Shown: positions 44,613-55,818, counted from the first letter of the stretch. The stretch is DNA of 64,000 bases from Beverwykella pulmonaria (GCA_001599595.1 BCHH01000005.1:210608-274607), one strand, 5' to 3'. Notes: generated by a model not told the origin, from the letters alone. Translations and numbers: made by a program.

Positions 44613-45327
44613 GTAAGCGAGAAATCAGAAGACTAAAATACAAAGAGCGCAGATTTTGAGAAGGTAGCCTTAGATTCCGAGGATGATTTTCATCTGAAGA
44701 CCTGATGCAGACCTACATGTTGGACGTGGCGAGGCTCGTGGACAGTGCCCAGAAGTTGAGTCTGTCAAGCTTGAATGCGGATAAACTATTTAACTTCTAA
44801 TGCCACAGTTTAATCTGTCCAACAAGTAGAAACTCTAAATTTTCAATATTATCGGTGAAAAGTTACAATTCCAACATGTTCTTCTCTCTAACGTCCCTCC
44901 CTGTAGGTCCAGAAATCCCCCGCACAGAACTTCCCTTGCACCTGCCCTTATATGTCAAGCTGTTACTAGAAAGATTTAAGACGCCTAGCTGTAGGACTTT
45001 GATCCTGCTGTACACAAGGTCTTTTTTGCTTTATTTCTAAGTAGGTAGACAAACAACAATCTTAGCCTTAGATGGCTGGAGTAGATATTTAATAGGGAAA
45101 AATAAGTAAAGGCGCAACAATCTTACTAACTCCTTATACTTGATGGCCATGGTTTACACGTTACTATAGAATTTATTAAGTGCTGTAACAACAACAAGAT
45201 ACTCCTAGCTATATACCCCCCTCATTCAACCTATACTTTGCAGCTTCGTAATGTCTGCATGTTTAAGCCTCTCTCTACTACGTAATTAACCGCCCTATCT
45301 AATTTTATAGACAAATGCTAGGGACTA
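44613..45327. other. AT-rich gene-free stretch
   Basis: No gene recognised. If the copia relic at 45328-47016 once continued, its integrase region would lie here on the minus strand; I cannot identify integrase motifs, and all frames are full of stops. Confidence 0.4.
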
Positions 45328-47016
45328 TTAAGTGTTGTTGGAACAAAATGTGAACATACTTTGTCTCTGCGTTGATGGGTATGCCTTTTCAGCTGTTGCG
45401 GCCTCAAGGATATTTGGAATACCGTTGATATGAGGACAGAAGGCGACCTCCTTGTTGTCGGATTGGCGAAACCACTTTTCCTCCCAGTCATGATAATATA
45501 GGCCTTTGGTGCGCAGCTTAGAGTGGGAGACTACGCTGAGGAAGAAGTCCTTGCAGAACACCGCGTCAGTGAGTCGAACGGTCTGTATAGATCCGTCCGA
45601 TTTGGCCATAGAGATCTGCGCTATACCAACGCCTTGTATAGGGACTATGCCAGCACCAGTGCGGTATCGGACGCGGTAGAGACTTTCTGTAGAGATACGA
45701 ACTTGTCCTGGGTGTTGATGATGTGACAATCAGATCCTATATCGACAATCATCCTATCGCGCAGATTCTTCTCATGGGCGAGCCCGATAAGATTGTTGCT
45801 GACAGTGGAAATGACGGTAGCCATAGTAACTGGCTCCTCATCATATATATCTGATAGATCGTGCACAGCATCGATGTCGTACACAGCATCAACAGTAGGA
45901 TTACCGTCTGAGTAATCAGTCCTGCTGGTAACGGCAGTGTTGGCGGTATCCATGACGCCATCTATATAGGTAGCGTTGATGATGCTATCGACAATTGTAG
46001 AGGCAGCTGCAGCCGTCTTGTCATCTCATACAATCTTGGACGCGTTTCTAGCCTGCTAGGCTTCTGACGCGAGTTCAGAGTGTGTGTAGAAACAATTAGG
46101 ACTGGCACCTACGTGCTTCTTGCCACACTTCCCGCAGAGGGCTGCTTCTGTGGCTGGCTTGTTGTCCTTCAAGTCGCGACCAGCTGGCTTTTTGTTGGGC
46201 TTCTAGCCACTATCATTAGCAGCAGTGTTGTTGTTATTTTTGCGGATTTGAGTGAGTGTTTTAGGCAATTGCAAAGTTAGATTTGAAGGGATTAGTGTAG
46301 GTGCGAGCTTTGTCGCAGATCTCGCGGATCATCTCCTGGAGATTGAGGGTACGATTACGGCATATATCCTCCCTGCGATCCTTGCAGTAATCAGGCATAG
46401 AGGGTTTGAGCGCACCTGGGAAGTAGAAGACAACCTCTTTATTAGGGAAAGAGAGCTTAAACTCCTTTATACGAGCAAGCGTGGCTTGAAACTTCTCGCA
46501 GAAGGCCAGCACTGTAGGGTACTAATCCGACTTTAGGCTGTGATAGTGCTAATAGACTGTAATCTTTTTAGTTAGCCAATCCTAGCAGTAATAGGTGAAA
46601 ATAGTCTAGTACATGGAATGGGCCGGTTTATGGGTTCGAACGGCCTTGAGCAGGTGCGCAGAAAGAGTAGCTAAGATGTCTTTCCAGATAGAGGCGTCTT
46701 TGTGCAGCTATTTTTTTAGCTCTAGCTTCTCCTCCTTGACTCTATCTTTTATGGCGTTATTATTGTATTTGTTTATTTCTTCCACAGCTCTTTTGTGAGC
46801 TTGAAGAATTACTGGGTCGGTAAACTCCTCTAGAGTGAGGGCGGGCTTGTTAACCTATAGCTTCGTGACTTGTGGGAAAGACTCAGTGCTGCGGAGGATT
46901 TTGAGAGCGTCGATGGATTCAGCCATGGCGCATAGTTGTAGCTCCCAACAGTTGATATGCTCCCTATTGGTACCTAAAGGCCCGACGCTGTTGGTTAGTG
47001 AGTGCGGATCTGCCAT
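45328..47016 (-). mobile_element. Ty1/copia gag-protease relic
   Basis: Read on the minus strand from an ATG at 47016, a gag-like frame (MADPHSLTNSVGPLGTNREH) runs through several TAG stops to about 46200. A zinc-knuckle-like CGKCGKKHVGASPNC follows near 46100-46145. An aspartic-protease motif RMIVDIGSDCHIIN lies at about 45730-45775, where copia has D-S-G-A/C-S-H. The gag-pre-integrase-like segment (IQTVRLTDAVFCKDFFLSVV, KLRTKGLYYHDWEEKWF) ends at TAA at 45328. Integrase, reverse transcriptase and RNase H are missing. Stops are mainly TAG, as expected from CAG/TGG to TAG mutation. The element is dead and truncated. Confidence 0.72.
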
Positions 47017-47049
47017 TGTGATGCGGCTGTGGGTAAGACGACGATAAAT

Positions 47050-47640
47050 CTGCTTGTAAAGAGCGCAGGCGGTTGCAACGTGTTAGTAACGCAGAGAGCA
47101 ATCGACACTGCGGAAATCTAGTAGCAAGATCGAGCTGTAGACGACTTACTACGTGCGGATAGCCGGGTTAACTAGCTGGCTGCTATGGAGCTACTGGTGC
47201 GCAAGTTAGCGACCCGGCCTCATAACCTCTCGTGATGTGACGAAGTTGATTGTATTTTGGTGTTAATTTTATTAATTCTATAGAGGAACTACCGAAGAAA
47301 TATCTATAGTCTTACCAAGCACGCTAGGAGCCTTTCAAGATAGCAGAAGTAGAGATGAGCCACATGAGCAAACATAGAGGTGACTCATCTTGTAACCCAC
47401 GGGTTGACATGGTGGCTGTGGGAGGTATATATGCTAATCAACGCAGGAATAAAGTGCATTCACATTTTGTTCCGACAAGTGTTATTGTTGGGAGTATACA
47501 GAACGTGTTGATCACGTGAGGTGCTAGCCATGATTGGCGGTAGAGGGGTGGGAAGATTCCCTCAGCCGCACCTCACATAGAGATATACATGAATCAACAA
47601 GTCATTTAGAACCCCCCCACTGCAATTGCAATGGCCTTGT
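47050..47640. other. AT-rich spacer next to copia relic
   Basis: No gene. At about 47457-47480 the plus strand reads TTCACATTTTGTTCCGACAA, which closely matches the minus strand of the copia relic's end at about 45335-45356 (inverted orientation). This hints at a nested or rearranged copy. Confidence 0.4.
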
Positions 47641-47659
47641 GATGCCAACAGTTATTAAA

Positions 47660-47860
47660 AGGGACTTCTTCCGCCTGTTCAACAAAGCTTATTGTAAGGA
47701 GACTGTAGGCAGGAGATCGAAATGTGTGTATAGAGTGTATTCAAGACGAATCCTTGAGGAGTACTCAGGAGTCGGAAGGTAGCTATATACATATCGGCAC
47801 GTGACCGGAAATCACGTGGTCCGAGACCTGGCCGAAGACTGGCCGAGGATGGCCCGGAGG
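47660..47860 (-). mobile_element. copia-type LTR remnant
   Basis: Segment 47743-47812 aligns by eye with 29668-29745 (shared GAATCCTTGAGGA, CTCAGGAGTCGGA-like and CACGTGACC blocks in the same order and strand). It lies on the 5' side of the minus-strand gag relic, as expected for the 5' LTR of that element. Ends cannot be fixed. Two CACGTG palindromes (47800 and 47814 areas) lie inside. Confidence 0.4.
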
Positions 47861-48553
47861 GGAAGGTTGCTCGTGACACCTATTAGGAAGCTTTGTTTAC
47901 GTCTAAACATATACTCTCTGCCTTTAACAAGTGTAGCCTCTATCCCTAGGACCTGCAGCAAGTTCCATGCTAATCTCACTACAGCACAAGGGTTGACGCG
48001 GTATTTGGGCATTTCTCCGCTGGTCGTTTGTTTGTACCAGGTTGATTTGGAGATATCGTAACAAAATAGAGCAAGATAGGCCTTTATTGAGGTGGAATAA
48101 AGGCGACTCGCAGCTGTGCGATGCCCAAGGTAACAATGCACTGCAGTGAGAATTTAGGATGCTTATCCATTTGTATTGTATTCCACACCATGCCTAAGAG
48201 TGTGGCGCTCTTCCAGAACCATCTATGAACGGTCACGTGCTGGCTATTTTTGGCAGCCGGGCTGTGGGGGAAAACACTTCTGCCTAGACTTGAACCTTGG
48301 AAGTCGATAAACCGAGCTCCTCCTAGTGAACAAAGCGAAGTGGTGCTGACTTTAGAGCACTAAGGCTCCGACACTCCTTGGTTGGAGATGTGAAATCACT
48401 GCGTAGTAAAATACCTGCAGTCCTGAGAAGTCCGCCTTTAAGCCAGATCCCGGTCAACTAGATTCTCATTCAGCCTTGGAACCTCACATTATCCTACTCG
48501 AAAGTTCATCTTTTGTCCGTCGGTATAAGCAACATCATCGGTCGCCGAAAATA
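47861..48553. other. 5' flank of the SNTX-like/GTPase gene
   Basis: No gene recognised. The frame upstream of 48554 is open back to 48476 but contains no ATG. No TATA element was confidently identified. Confidence 0.4.
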
Positions 48554-51500
48554 ATGGCTGGGAGCAAAATCATCACACGTACGTCTATTGGACCTGCGGG
48601 AGGACTTGGGAGGCTGTACGATGCCACTGTCGACCGGGTCCTTCCATTCTCGATAGTCAAATCCGACATTCCGAAAAATGCCATCGAATCAAACGATATT
48701 CCGCACACCGACTTTCATCTATGTATGCAGGACACGTTCGAAGAGAAGCTTAGATGGCTTAACGTTGGGGCAGAGCTTAGTGCGAGTTTCCTTGGAGGAC
48801 TTCTGACAGTTAGCGGAAGTGGAAAATTCCTGTGTGATGTCAAGAAAAGTGCTGTCACCAAGCAAGCCTCGACCGTGTGCAACATCCGGACTGTGTCCGA
48901 GTTTCTGCGCTTAACCAACGACGGCTTAAGCTCTATGTTGGATTTAGAAGTGTTGCAGAATGCGAATGCTACACATGTCATAGTCGGCATCGAATGGGGT
49001 GCTCGAAGTGTTGTTACAGTGAATAGCACCAACGACAATGTTGATGAGGTCTTGAAGATAAGAGGTGGCGGCGGTACTACAAGAGGTCGACGCGAGAAGG
49101 CGGATACTTGGCTGCCGCCTGAACCTAAAGTTTCCACTGGGAACACAAAGCCCACCATCGAAGGAGCTAAAATCTCCACCGAAGCGTCACAGCCCTCTAT
49201 GGGGACGCCACAAGTCACCGCCAACGCGGAGATTCGCCCTCAGCAGGAAGAGGAAAAAGAGTCACTTAAAAGATTGGTCAGTTCAATCAGTAACGCTCAC
49301 GCAGGCGGAGGGTTTCAGTTCGACAGCACACTGAAGGATATCGCCAATTCGTTTGAGTTCAAAGTTAACGCAGACATTGTCATTGATGGCACCACGCCTA
49401 CGACCTATGAAGGTGTGTGCGATTTCATCAAGCGCATCCCTTCAGCCTTGACAAAGGCTAACGGTGGAAAGGGGGTGCCAATCTCCTATCAGCTGGCTCC
49501 GATCGAAGAAGTCGCAAGAATGCTTAAAGAGGAGATCAGTATCCGGACTACATTGCAAAAACTTGATGAAGAGTGTATTGAAAGCTTCATCGAGCATTTC
49601 GACAACTTTGCACGGATTAAGCAATGTCTCAAAGACTATCAGGACCTTCTCTCCAATCACGCGCACTGCGTTCCTATCAAGCAGATTAATGAAGCCAAGA
49701 AGGTTCTTACCCAAGTCAAGAATCAGGAGAGTGCCCTCAGGTCGAAATTTGGCCCTACACTCGCATCAGTCCGTACCGGAGAATCCACAATGCAAGATCT
49801 TAGGGACATTTTGAATGACCAAGACGACCCCGCTAGCGCTTTTGACAAGGCTACTGCAATCACGCTGGAATATAGAGGCAAGATCCAGTTTTCAGACGAG
49901 TTGAGGCGCAGGGGGGCATTATACGTTGCAAACACTCCCAACGATCTTGAACGCTTCTACCTCGATACGGAAGATCGGGATCTTTACGTTTTGTACTACA
50001 ATGATGCAACCCGAGAATTACCGCGGTGGCTTGACACGCGCAGAAAGGTCGTCGAGCTTCTTTCTCAAATGGATGGTTCGTACTCTGTCCTCGTGGTAGA
50101 CTGCGACATGGGCAACCACCGAAAGCTAGCCAACGCCTACATAGAGAAAATACGTGGCACAAAGGTCATCGTTGTCGACATAGTAGCTGAAGATCTCAAA
50201 GTTATAGGCAGCAACTTCTTGCGTTGTGTAACAAAAGTCAATTTGGAGAAACGGATGAATCTCTATCCTCCTGCCGGTCGGCGAGTTGTACGAACTCAAT
50301 GCCCTGGCAATCACTGCTTCACTGGTACTGTCCATGAATGGACTTGTCCCGATTGCAGGGAATTGGTTTGCTTTGCAGCCAGCGACTCATATCTATACTG
50401 CAGTTGCGGTCGATACAGCATACCAAGTGCTTCGTTCAAGTGCAGCAGTCTGAGGCACGGAAACTCTTACGAACAATACATCAACGAACACGATTTACTA
50501 GAAATTCTGAACGCGTTGGAGCCCACTGAAGAGTATAACATCCTCATCATTGGAGAGACTGGAGTGGGAAAGTCAACTTTTATCAACGCCTTTGTCAATT
50601 ACATGCAGTTCGATTCCCTCGATGATGCCCTCGCCGACGAAGGTCCACTCCAGTACGCAATTCCGAGCTTTTTTTCTTTCGACGAAACCGTTGATGAAAT
50701 AGATGAAACATACAACGTAACTGTTGGAAAGGAGGGCCCATGCGAGACGTTCTCTCGAGGAGGAGAGTCAGCGACGCAAAGATCGGTTACATATCGATTT
50801 GAATTGGACGGAAAGGAATTCTGTCTTATCGACACCCCAGGTATAGGTGATACTCGAGGCATAGCCAAGGATGATGAAAACGTGAAGGATATCCTGAACA
50901 CGCTAGAGGCAATTGACAAGATCAGCACTATATTGTTCTTGGTTAAGCCGAACAGTTCACGCTTTAGCGCAGTATTCCAATTCTGTCTAACTGAGCTTCT
51001 GTCGCGACTACACAAGGACACAACTAAGAACATAGTGTTCGGGTGTACCAATAGTCGCAACTATCATTATAGCTTCGGAGACACGAAGGCGCCGCTCCTC
51101 AAACTCCTTGCGGACAAATCCACGGGCATCACACTTGGCTACCACAATAGGTTCTTTTTTGACTCTGAAGCATTTCGGTACCTTGCTGCTCGTAAGCTCC
51201 TTAACAAAAGCATTGCACCCCAGGCAGCTTTCGATGAGAGTTGGAAGCAATCAGCCAAAGAGGCTCGCCGACTCATTCGAACAACAATGAGCTTACCTGT
51301 GCACCATGTTAAGATGACTCTGGCCCTGCAAAAAACGCGCGACGTGATCAGCAAGATGACGAAGCCAATGATCGCGATAGCAACAGCCATCAAAGCTACC
51401 AAAGCTAAGCATGACAAAGTTCAAGAGAAGATCGCCAGCCTCTTCGCAGAAGGCACTAAACTGGACGAGGGTCTCCAAGTCGACTACGTTATTCCCGTCC

Positions 51501-52504
51501 GCATAACTCTCCAACGTCCCCAAACGGTGTGCTCGCATGATGATTGCAGACAGCCGGTTCTGGTTGAGAACGTCAGCGTCCAACAGTACACAAAGATTTG
51601 TCACGATGACTGTTACATCGAGTCAGCAGACGAAGTTATTGGTGATGCAAAGCTTACAAAATGCGCTGCATTTGGCGGCAAAGGCCAAGATTGCGAAATC
51701 TGTAAACATGGTTGGATACTACACCTACACATCACTTACCGTATTGATTGGGAGCATCGACCAAACCCTGCAGTGGCGGAAGCCATACGAAACAATGTCG
51801 CTGGTCTAATAGACGCAGATGAGACTGTGGAGGCATTGGAGAAAGAGTCAAAGATGCTTGACGAGGCCAATGAGCTAGTTCAAAGATCACTTGCGAAATT
51901 CGGCGTCTTTTTGAAACACAATGCTGTCGTTGCCTTTAATGATACAGCTATCGCCTATCTTAATTACATGATTAGAAAAGCCAAAAACGAGGGTACCGCC
52001 GAGGAGAGGAAGAACTTCGAAGACCAGAAGGCAGTCTATGAGGAGCAGTCCAAGGCAATCGAAGAGGCTATCGCAGGAAAGAAGGACACTGTTCCCTCCG
52101 AGGCAGATCTACAAGCCATCATGGGAGATCTAAAAGCTATTCCGGTGTACGGAGAGAAACTTTTCCAGCTACAAGATGGTCACGCAAATGTTGAAGAGAA
52201 AACACTGCCTCCAAGTGTATACGTACCAATGAAGATCAAGACGGGCTGGCTCATGAAGGGAGTGTCAACAGTGAAGGTCACAGCACATCATGTCCATGGG
52301 TATACCATGAGAGCCGCTCAGCTGTTCAGTCGGAAGCGCTCTTGCTCATCTGACAAAGTTGACCATGTTCCAATGCCCGTCAATGAGTCTGGTGCAAGGA
52401 TTTTCAGCGAGGAAGAAGGGGAGAATTTCTTCGACGCAGCAGAGTCTCCTACTATCAAGAATATGCCAAACTACGGTTCAATCCAGATGAATGAGTTAGA
52501 CTGA
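48554..52504 (+). CDS. stonustoxin-like N-terminus fused to septin/AIG1-like GTPase
   Basis: Intronless 1316-codon gene starting at the ATG at 48554. Residues 1-150 resemble the N-terminal MACPF-related domain of stonustoxin/verrucotoxin-type proteins: GGLGRLYDATVDRVLPFSIV, LNVGAELSASFLGGLLTVSG and NATHVIVGIEWGARSVV. A disordered linker and helical regions follow. A Cys-rich segment at 583-635 (CPGNHC, CPDC, CSC) suggests zinc binding. The P-loop GTPase has G1 GETGVGKS (667-674), G3 DTPGIGDT (D760) and a G4-like FGCTNSRNY. A second Cys/His cluster lies at about 993-1060, followed by coiled-coil (EERKNFEDQKAVYEEQSKAI). Such fusions occur in fungi as uncharacterised proteins; a pore-forming or immune-type role is inference from the N-terminal fold only. 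No signal peptide, so an intracellular protein. Confidence 0.8.
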   Translation: MAGSKIITRTSIGPAGGLGRLYDATVDRVLPFSIVKSDIPKNAIESNDIPHTDFHLCMQDTFEEKLRWLNVGAELSASFLGGLLTVSGSGKFLCDVKKSAVTKQASTVCNIRTVSEFLRLTNDGLSSMLDLEVLQNANATHVIVGIEWGARSVVTVNSTNDNVDEVLKIRGGGGTTRGRREKADTWLPPEPKVSTGNTKPTIEGAKISTEASQPSMGTPQVTANAEIRPQQEEEKESLKRLVSSISNAHAGGGFQFDSTLKDIANSFEFKVNADIVIDGTTPTTYEGVCDFIKRIPSALTKANGGKGVPISYQLAPIEEVARMLKEEISIRTTLQKLDEECIESFIEHFDNFARIKQCLKDYQDLLSNHAHCVPIKQINEAKKVLTQVKNQESALRSKFGPTLASVRTGESTMQDLRDILNDQDDPASAFDKATAITLEYRGKIQFSDELRRRGALYVANTPNDLERFYLDTEDRDLYVLYYNDATRELPRWLDTRRKVVELLSQMDGSYSVLVVDCDMGNHRKLANAYIEKIRGTKVIVVDIVAEDLKVIGSNFLRCVTKVNLEKRMNLYPPAGRRVVRTQCPGNHCFTGTVHEWTCPDCRELVCFAASDSYLYCSCGRYSIPSASFKCSSLRHGNSYEQYINEHDLLEILNALEPTEEYNILIIGETGVGKSTFINAFVNYMQFDSLDDALADEGPLQYAIPSFFSFDETVDEIDETYNVTVGKEGPCETFSRGGESATQRSVTYRFELDGKEFCLIDTPGIGDTRGIAKDDENVKDILNTLEAIDKISTILFLVKPNSSRFSAVFQFCLTELLSRLHKDTTKNIVFGCTNSRNYHYSFGDTKAPLLKLLADKSTGITLGYHNRFFFDSEAFRYLAARKLLNKSIAPQAAFDESWKQSAKEARRLIRTTMSLPVHHVKMTLALQKTRDVISKMTKPMIAIATAIKATKAKHDKVQEKIASLFAEGTKLDEGLQVDYVIPVRITLQRPQTVCSHDDCRQPVLVENVSVQQYTKICHDDCYIESADEVIGDAKLTKCAAFGGKGQDCEICKHGWILHLHITYRIDWEHRPNPAVAEAIRNNVAGLIDADETVEALEKESKMLDEANELVQRSLAKFGVFLKHNAVVAFNDTAIAYLNYMIRKAKNEGTAEERKNFEDQKAVYEEQSKAIEEAIAGKKDTVPSEADLQAIMGDLKAIPVYGEKLFQLQDGHANVEEKTLPPSVYVPMKIKTGWLMKGVSTVKVTAHHVHGYTMRAAQLFSRKRSCSSDKVDHVPMPVNESGARIFSEEEGENFFDAAESPTIKNMPNYGSIQMNELD

Positions 52505-52711
52505 TGCTGATGATTTCGGTTTGACTTGTTAAAGGTCTTCAGCTTTCGAAAACTATGCGTGTATTTCGTCACTCTGCACTCAATGTCATTGTCAAGTGAG
52601 TTTTTTGCGATTTAGTATATATTTAAATGACATGTCTTTTTTCAGCCCCGAATCGGGTGGCTGGCCGAACTCTCCTTGCGTCTTGATATGTGGTTAACCT
52701 ACTTCACCCCA

Positions 52712-53340
52712 TCACCGCACAAGCATTGACACCCCCGGCTTATACGACAACTTCCCATAATCCCCACTACTCCCGGGTGCCCTTCCCTGATACGAAAGCC
52801 GCAAATGACATGGATCCACCGTAAACGCCTAATTCGCACTCTTCCTAATCTGCTCCCCATGACTGATATCATTAGTCCACGTCGCACCTCTATTTGGTTT
52901 ACCTGCGAATGGGGAGCTTTCGGTGGCTGCGTTGGCGGTCCAGGATCTGCCGAGAGAGGTGGCTGTAAAGGAGTGGAAGTAGCGCCCGTTGGTGCTGATG
53001 ACTTCGACAACTGGAAAATGGAGGAGGTTAGTGGTTTGGGTTGGGGAGGAGGGAGGACAGGAAATAAGGAAAGGGGTGGAAGGGAGGAGGGACGTAGCCA
53101 CTAGGTACTTCTCCTGGCCTTTCAGCGTGTATACTCGGACTGCTTCGAAAAGGTTGTTTGTAGTATCACTCATCACGATCGTCGCTCCAGTCCCGAAACT
53201 GCCAGGAAAACTCTCGATCGGCATACTAGCTCTGTATATCTTCTCGTTATCGCCGCAGAAGAAAAGGCACATGTTTGTGCTATCTGTGATGAGCATCTGA
53301 TCAATTAGGGTCAAGGTTTCAGGAGCGCGGGCATGGTGAT
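52712..53340 (-). pseudogene. GH62 arabinofuranosidase, truncated and nonsense-mutated
   Basis: C-terminal part of a glycoside hydrolase family 62 alpha-L-arabinofuranosidase. Recognisable blocks on the minus strand are [79 protein letters not shown] and [20 protein letters not shown]. After TAG (52831-52829) the same frame goes on with FTVDPCHLRLSYQGRAPGSS and GDYGKLSYKPG, ending at TGA (52714-52712). CAG to TAG fits the family's Gln there. The N-terminal half, including signal peptide and the first part of the five-bladed propeller, is absent upstream of about 53340. An insertion between KYL and EVISTNG looks like an unspliced intron, but I see no proper donor, so it may be mutated as well. 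Clearly non-functional. Confidence 0.82.
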
Positions 53341-54031
53341 AATATACTGTACGACTAAATAATTAGCAACTTGGGCAAGTCGCATACACGCCAATCGGCG
53401 AACAATGCTATCGACGACGAGAACAGGGTCTTAGGTCTAGAGCATTCTCATACAATTTCGTCTCTATAAGGTTTGAAGTCATAGACTGCTAAGGGCGAAC
53501 TAGCAAGAAGGTTCATTAAATGAGGAGTCGGATGAGGATGGAGATGGCTGATCCTGCACCTGCTCGATCTCGGCGCACGAGAAATATCAACCTCCCTATG
53601 AGATATCGCAATTGATTTGACAATCCTATAAGTCCCTCCATAGTAAATTAAGTGCTATTCTAAATATCTTATCGATTTACGATTAATAGAGAGCTCGACA
53701 GTTTCAAAAGTTATCAGCCAAGCCACCAAAAGTCGTGCGTCACGCGGGGGGCCTGTGTCAAGAAATAAAACACGGTAAATTAGCGCAGCGATGACGACGC
53801 GACGGTGAATTTTAGGTGTGAAGGTACCTGCATATTGAAGATCACCCAAGCATATGCGTAATGTGAAAAGACGATAGATATTTAAGCGTGTGTAGAGTTT
53901 GAGTGGTGCAAAGTTGAAGTACCCCTCATTTTTCTGGGCACGGGTGTTTCTCTCTTCACAGAGATGGACGTTATATACAGCAATACCACAACTTCACCCC
54001 AAATCTTCTCCTGGGCAACACTCTCCCCTAT
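53341..54031. other. AT-rich intergenic 0.7 kb
   Basis: No gene recognised. This is where the missing 5' half of the GH62 gene would lie; no GH62 motif was found here on either strand. Confidence 0.45.
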
Positions 54032-55818
54032 TCAATACAGAAAATCGAAGTTCTCTTGGAGCTGGCTGACTACACCTTGATACACTGCTTTTTGAAATGC
54101 GGCGTCTTCCAAAGAACTTGTCCTGCAATCAAAATTACACCTTATGCATCTCCTCACAGCATCGCTGTACTTCCTTCCAGCCTCACAATACAGCTCGTCA
54201 ACCAATCGATCTGCTGTATTCCACTCCGTCATAAAATCCACCCTCGCATCTCCCGTGCGACTAGGTCCATCCTCCGGCTTCTGCAGCTCGTGTAGAGCCT
54301 TGCCATACCACAGTTCGATAAGACTCACACCCAAAGCATACAATGTCTGGTTCCTAATAATCCTGCTCATGGACACTGGAAGAGGCGTTGAAGGCGGTTG
54401 GCTTGCTTGGTTGAAGTGCTGGGATACAAAGGGGTGGTCGTACATTGTTCTCTCGGACCGTTTGATGAAGAAGATGCTGTCTTTGCCCCAGTTTTCATCT
54501 AGCCAGGGTGTTTCGTGTAGTTGGAGAACGCTGGAGGCTAGCGTGACGGCCAGGCGGAGGCGGTAGTGGCGCGTGAATTTGATGTCTTCGAGCACACTGC
54601 GAAGGGATGAGACGGACCAGGATTCGGGGTCTGTAGGTGGATCTTTCAATGGGTAGATAAGGAGCCAATATTTGAGCTTTGCATACTCGGATGCTAAAAG
54701 AGACAGGCAGACGTCGCGTTGGGGTTTTTGGAGCGTGCCAATGGCAGAGCACAGATCTTGTATAGGCTGAAGATTTGGACTAGGATCTAGGGCAGCCTTG
54801 ACGGCCTTCTTTGCCTGGGTCGCAAAGCGAACACCCTTCTTATAGGATGGTAGTACCGATGTTGTAGCTGTTGAACTTTGACTCGCAAGGGTAATGCGCA
54901 CGTCTGCCTCTTCCCAGGTCCAAGGACTAGCGGAGGTTGCGGGACTGGCCGCTTTATTGGAATGATGCTGTTGGCTGTAGCGAAACAGAATGTGAAACGG
55001 GTATTTCATTGGCTCGTCCTCGTCGTCATTATCGTCGCTAAAAACATCTTCTATCCGTGGCTCAAGGCGCAGGCTCACGCTATGATCTGCATGACATGGA
55101 CATTTCCAACTAGAGCACAGAGCGTAATAAAAGCTTTGTGCTCGGTCATTGATGATATTGAAGTTGGGAATTGCTCGGCTGTCTTGCTTATTAGAGTTCT
55201 GCAGACTTTCGATGGATATTGTTTGGGTCGTCATGCGATGCAGCGAGGAGTTGGATGTCCGAAGTTTATTGATCAGATCGTTGTAGTCAGCCTTGTTCAG
55301 GCTGAATTTCAGTCGCTTATAGTGCTCCTTAAACGTCCTTTCGTCGAGAAATTGTGGCTAAAAAGTCAGTACGTGGTCTACGCAACGAGACGCGAAGGTG
55401 GAGATTCGAGTGAAACCAAATCTTAGCATACCTTCCCCGAAGGGTCCAGCTTCAGCCTCTGCTGAAACCCATTGGCCGTGATGTTCATTTGGGTAATAGT
55501 GTCGATGTAAGAATCGTAGGTCGGGCCAAGCCGTCCTCTTAGCTTCTTGTCGAACTTGCTGTCTTTCCATCGATCCCCACAAGGATCCGCAAGGAACTCG
55601 GCCATCTCCTTAGCCGGTACAACACCAATGAGAAGCATGTTGATGCTGTTCACACACATTGTATGTTCGCACCGGAGTTCAACAACAAGGCTCTTCAATT
55701 CTTCGTGATACCGCCGATATCGTCTCGTCACCGCGATTCCATTGGCATAAAACTCGAGACCGGCGATGATTAGGGGAATTGATCCCAGAACGAGGCCTGC
55801 GACCTCGATGCCGCTCAT
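54032..55818 (-). CDS. DUF7580-type protein with HeLo-like N-terminus
   Basis: Predicted 570-residue protein. Exon 1 (55818-55432, 129 codons) and exon 2 (55357-54032) are joined across a 74-nt intron (GTATGC ... TTTTTAG, branch TACTGAC). The N-terminus MSGIEVAGLVLGSIPLIIAG starts with a hydrophobic helix, and the helical region through YIDTITQMNITANGFQQRLK is typical of fungal prion-inhibition/HeLo-like modules. The C-terminal half (LRLAVTLASSVLQLHETPWL, DSIFFIKRS, QTLYALGVSLIELWYGKAL) resembles the degenerate kinase-like DUF7580 fold. There is no obvious ATP-binding or catalytic-loop motif, so it is probably a pseudokinase. Proteins of this layout cluster with fungal NLR and HET genes, but a death-related role is inference. 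It is divergent from the ubiquitin-like/C2H2 gene with 507 bp between starts. Confidence 0.8.

Noticed and set aside
48285..48345. tRNA-like B box (minus-strand GGTTCAAGTCT)
   Set aside because: No matching T-stem, A box or acceptor stem could be folded by eye.
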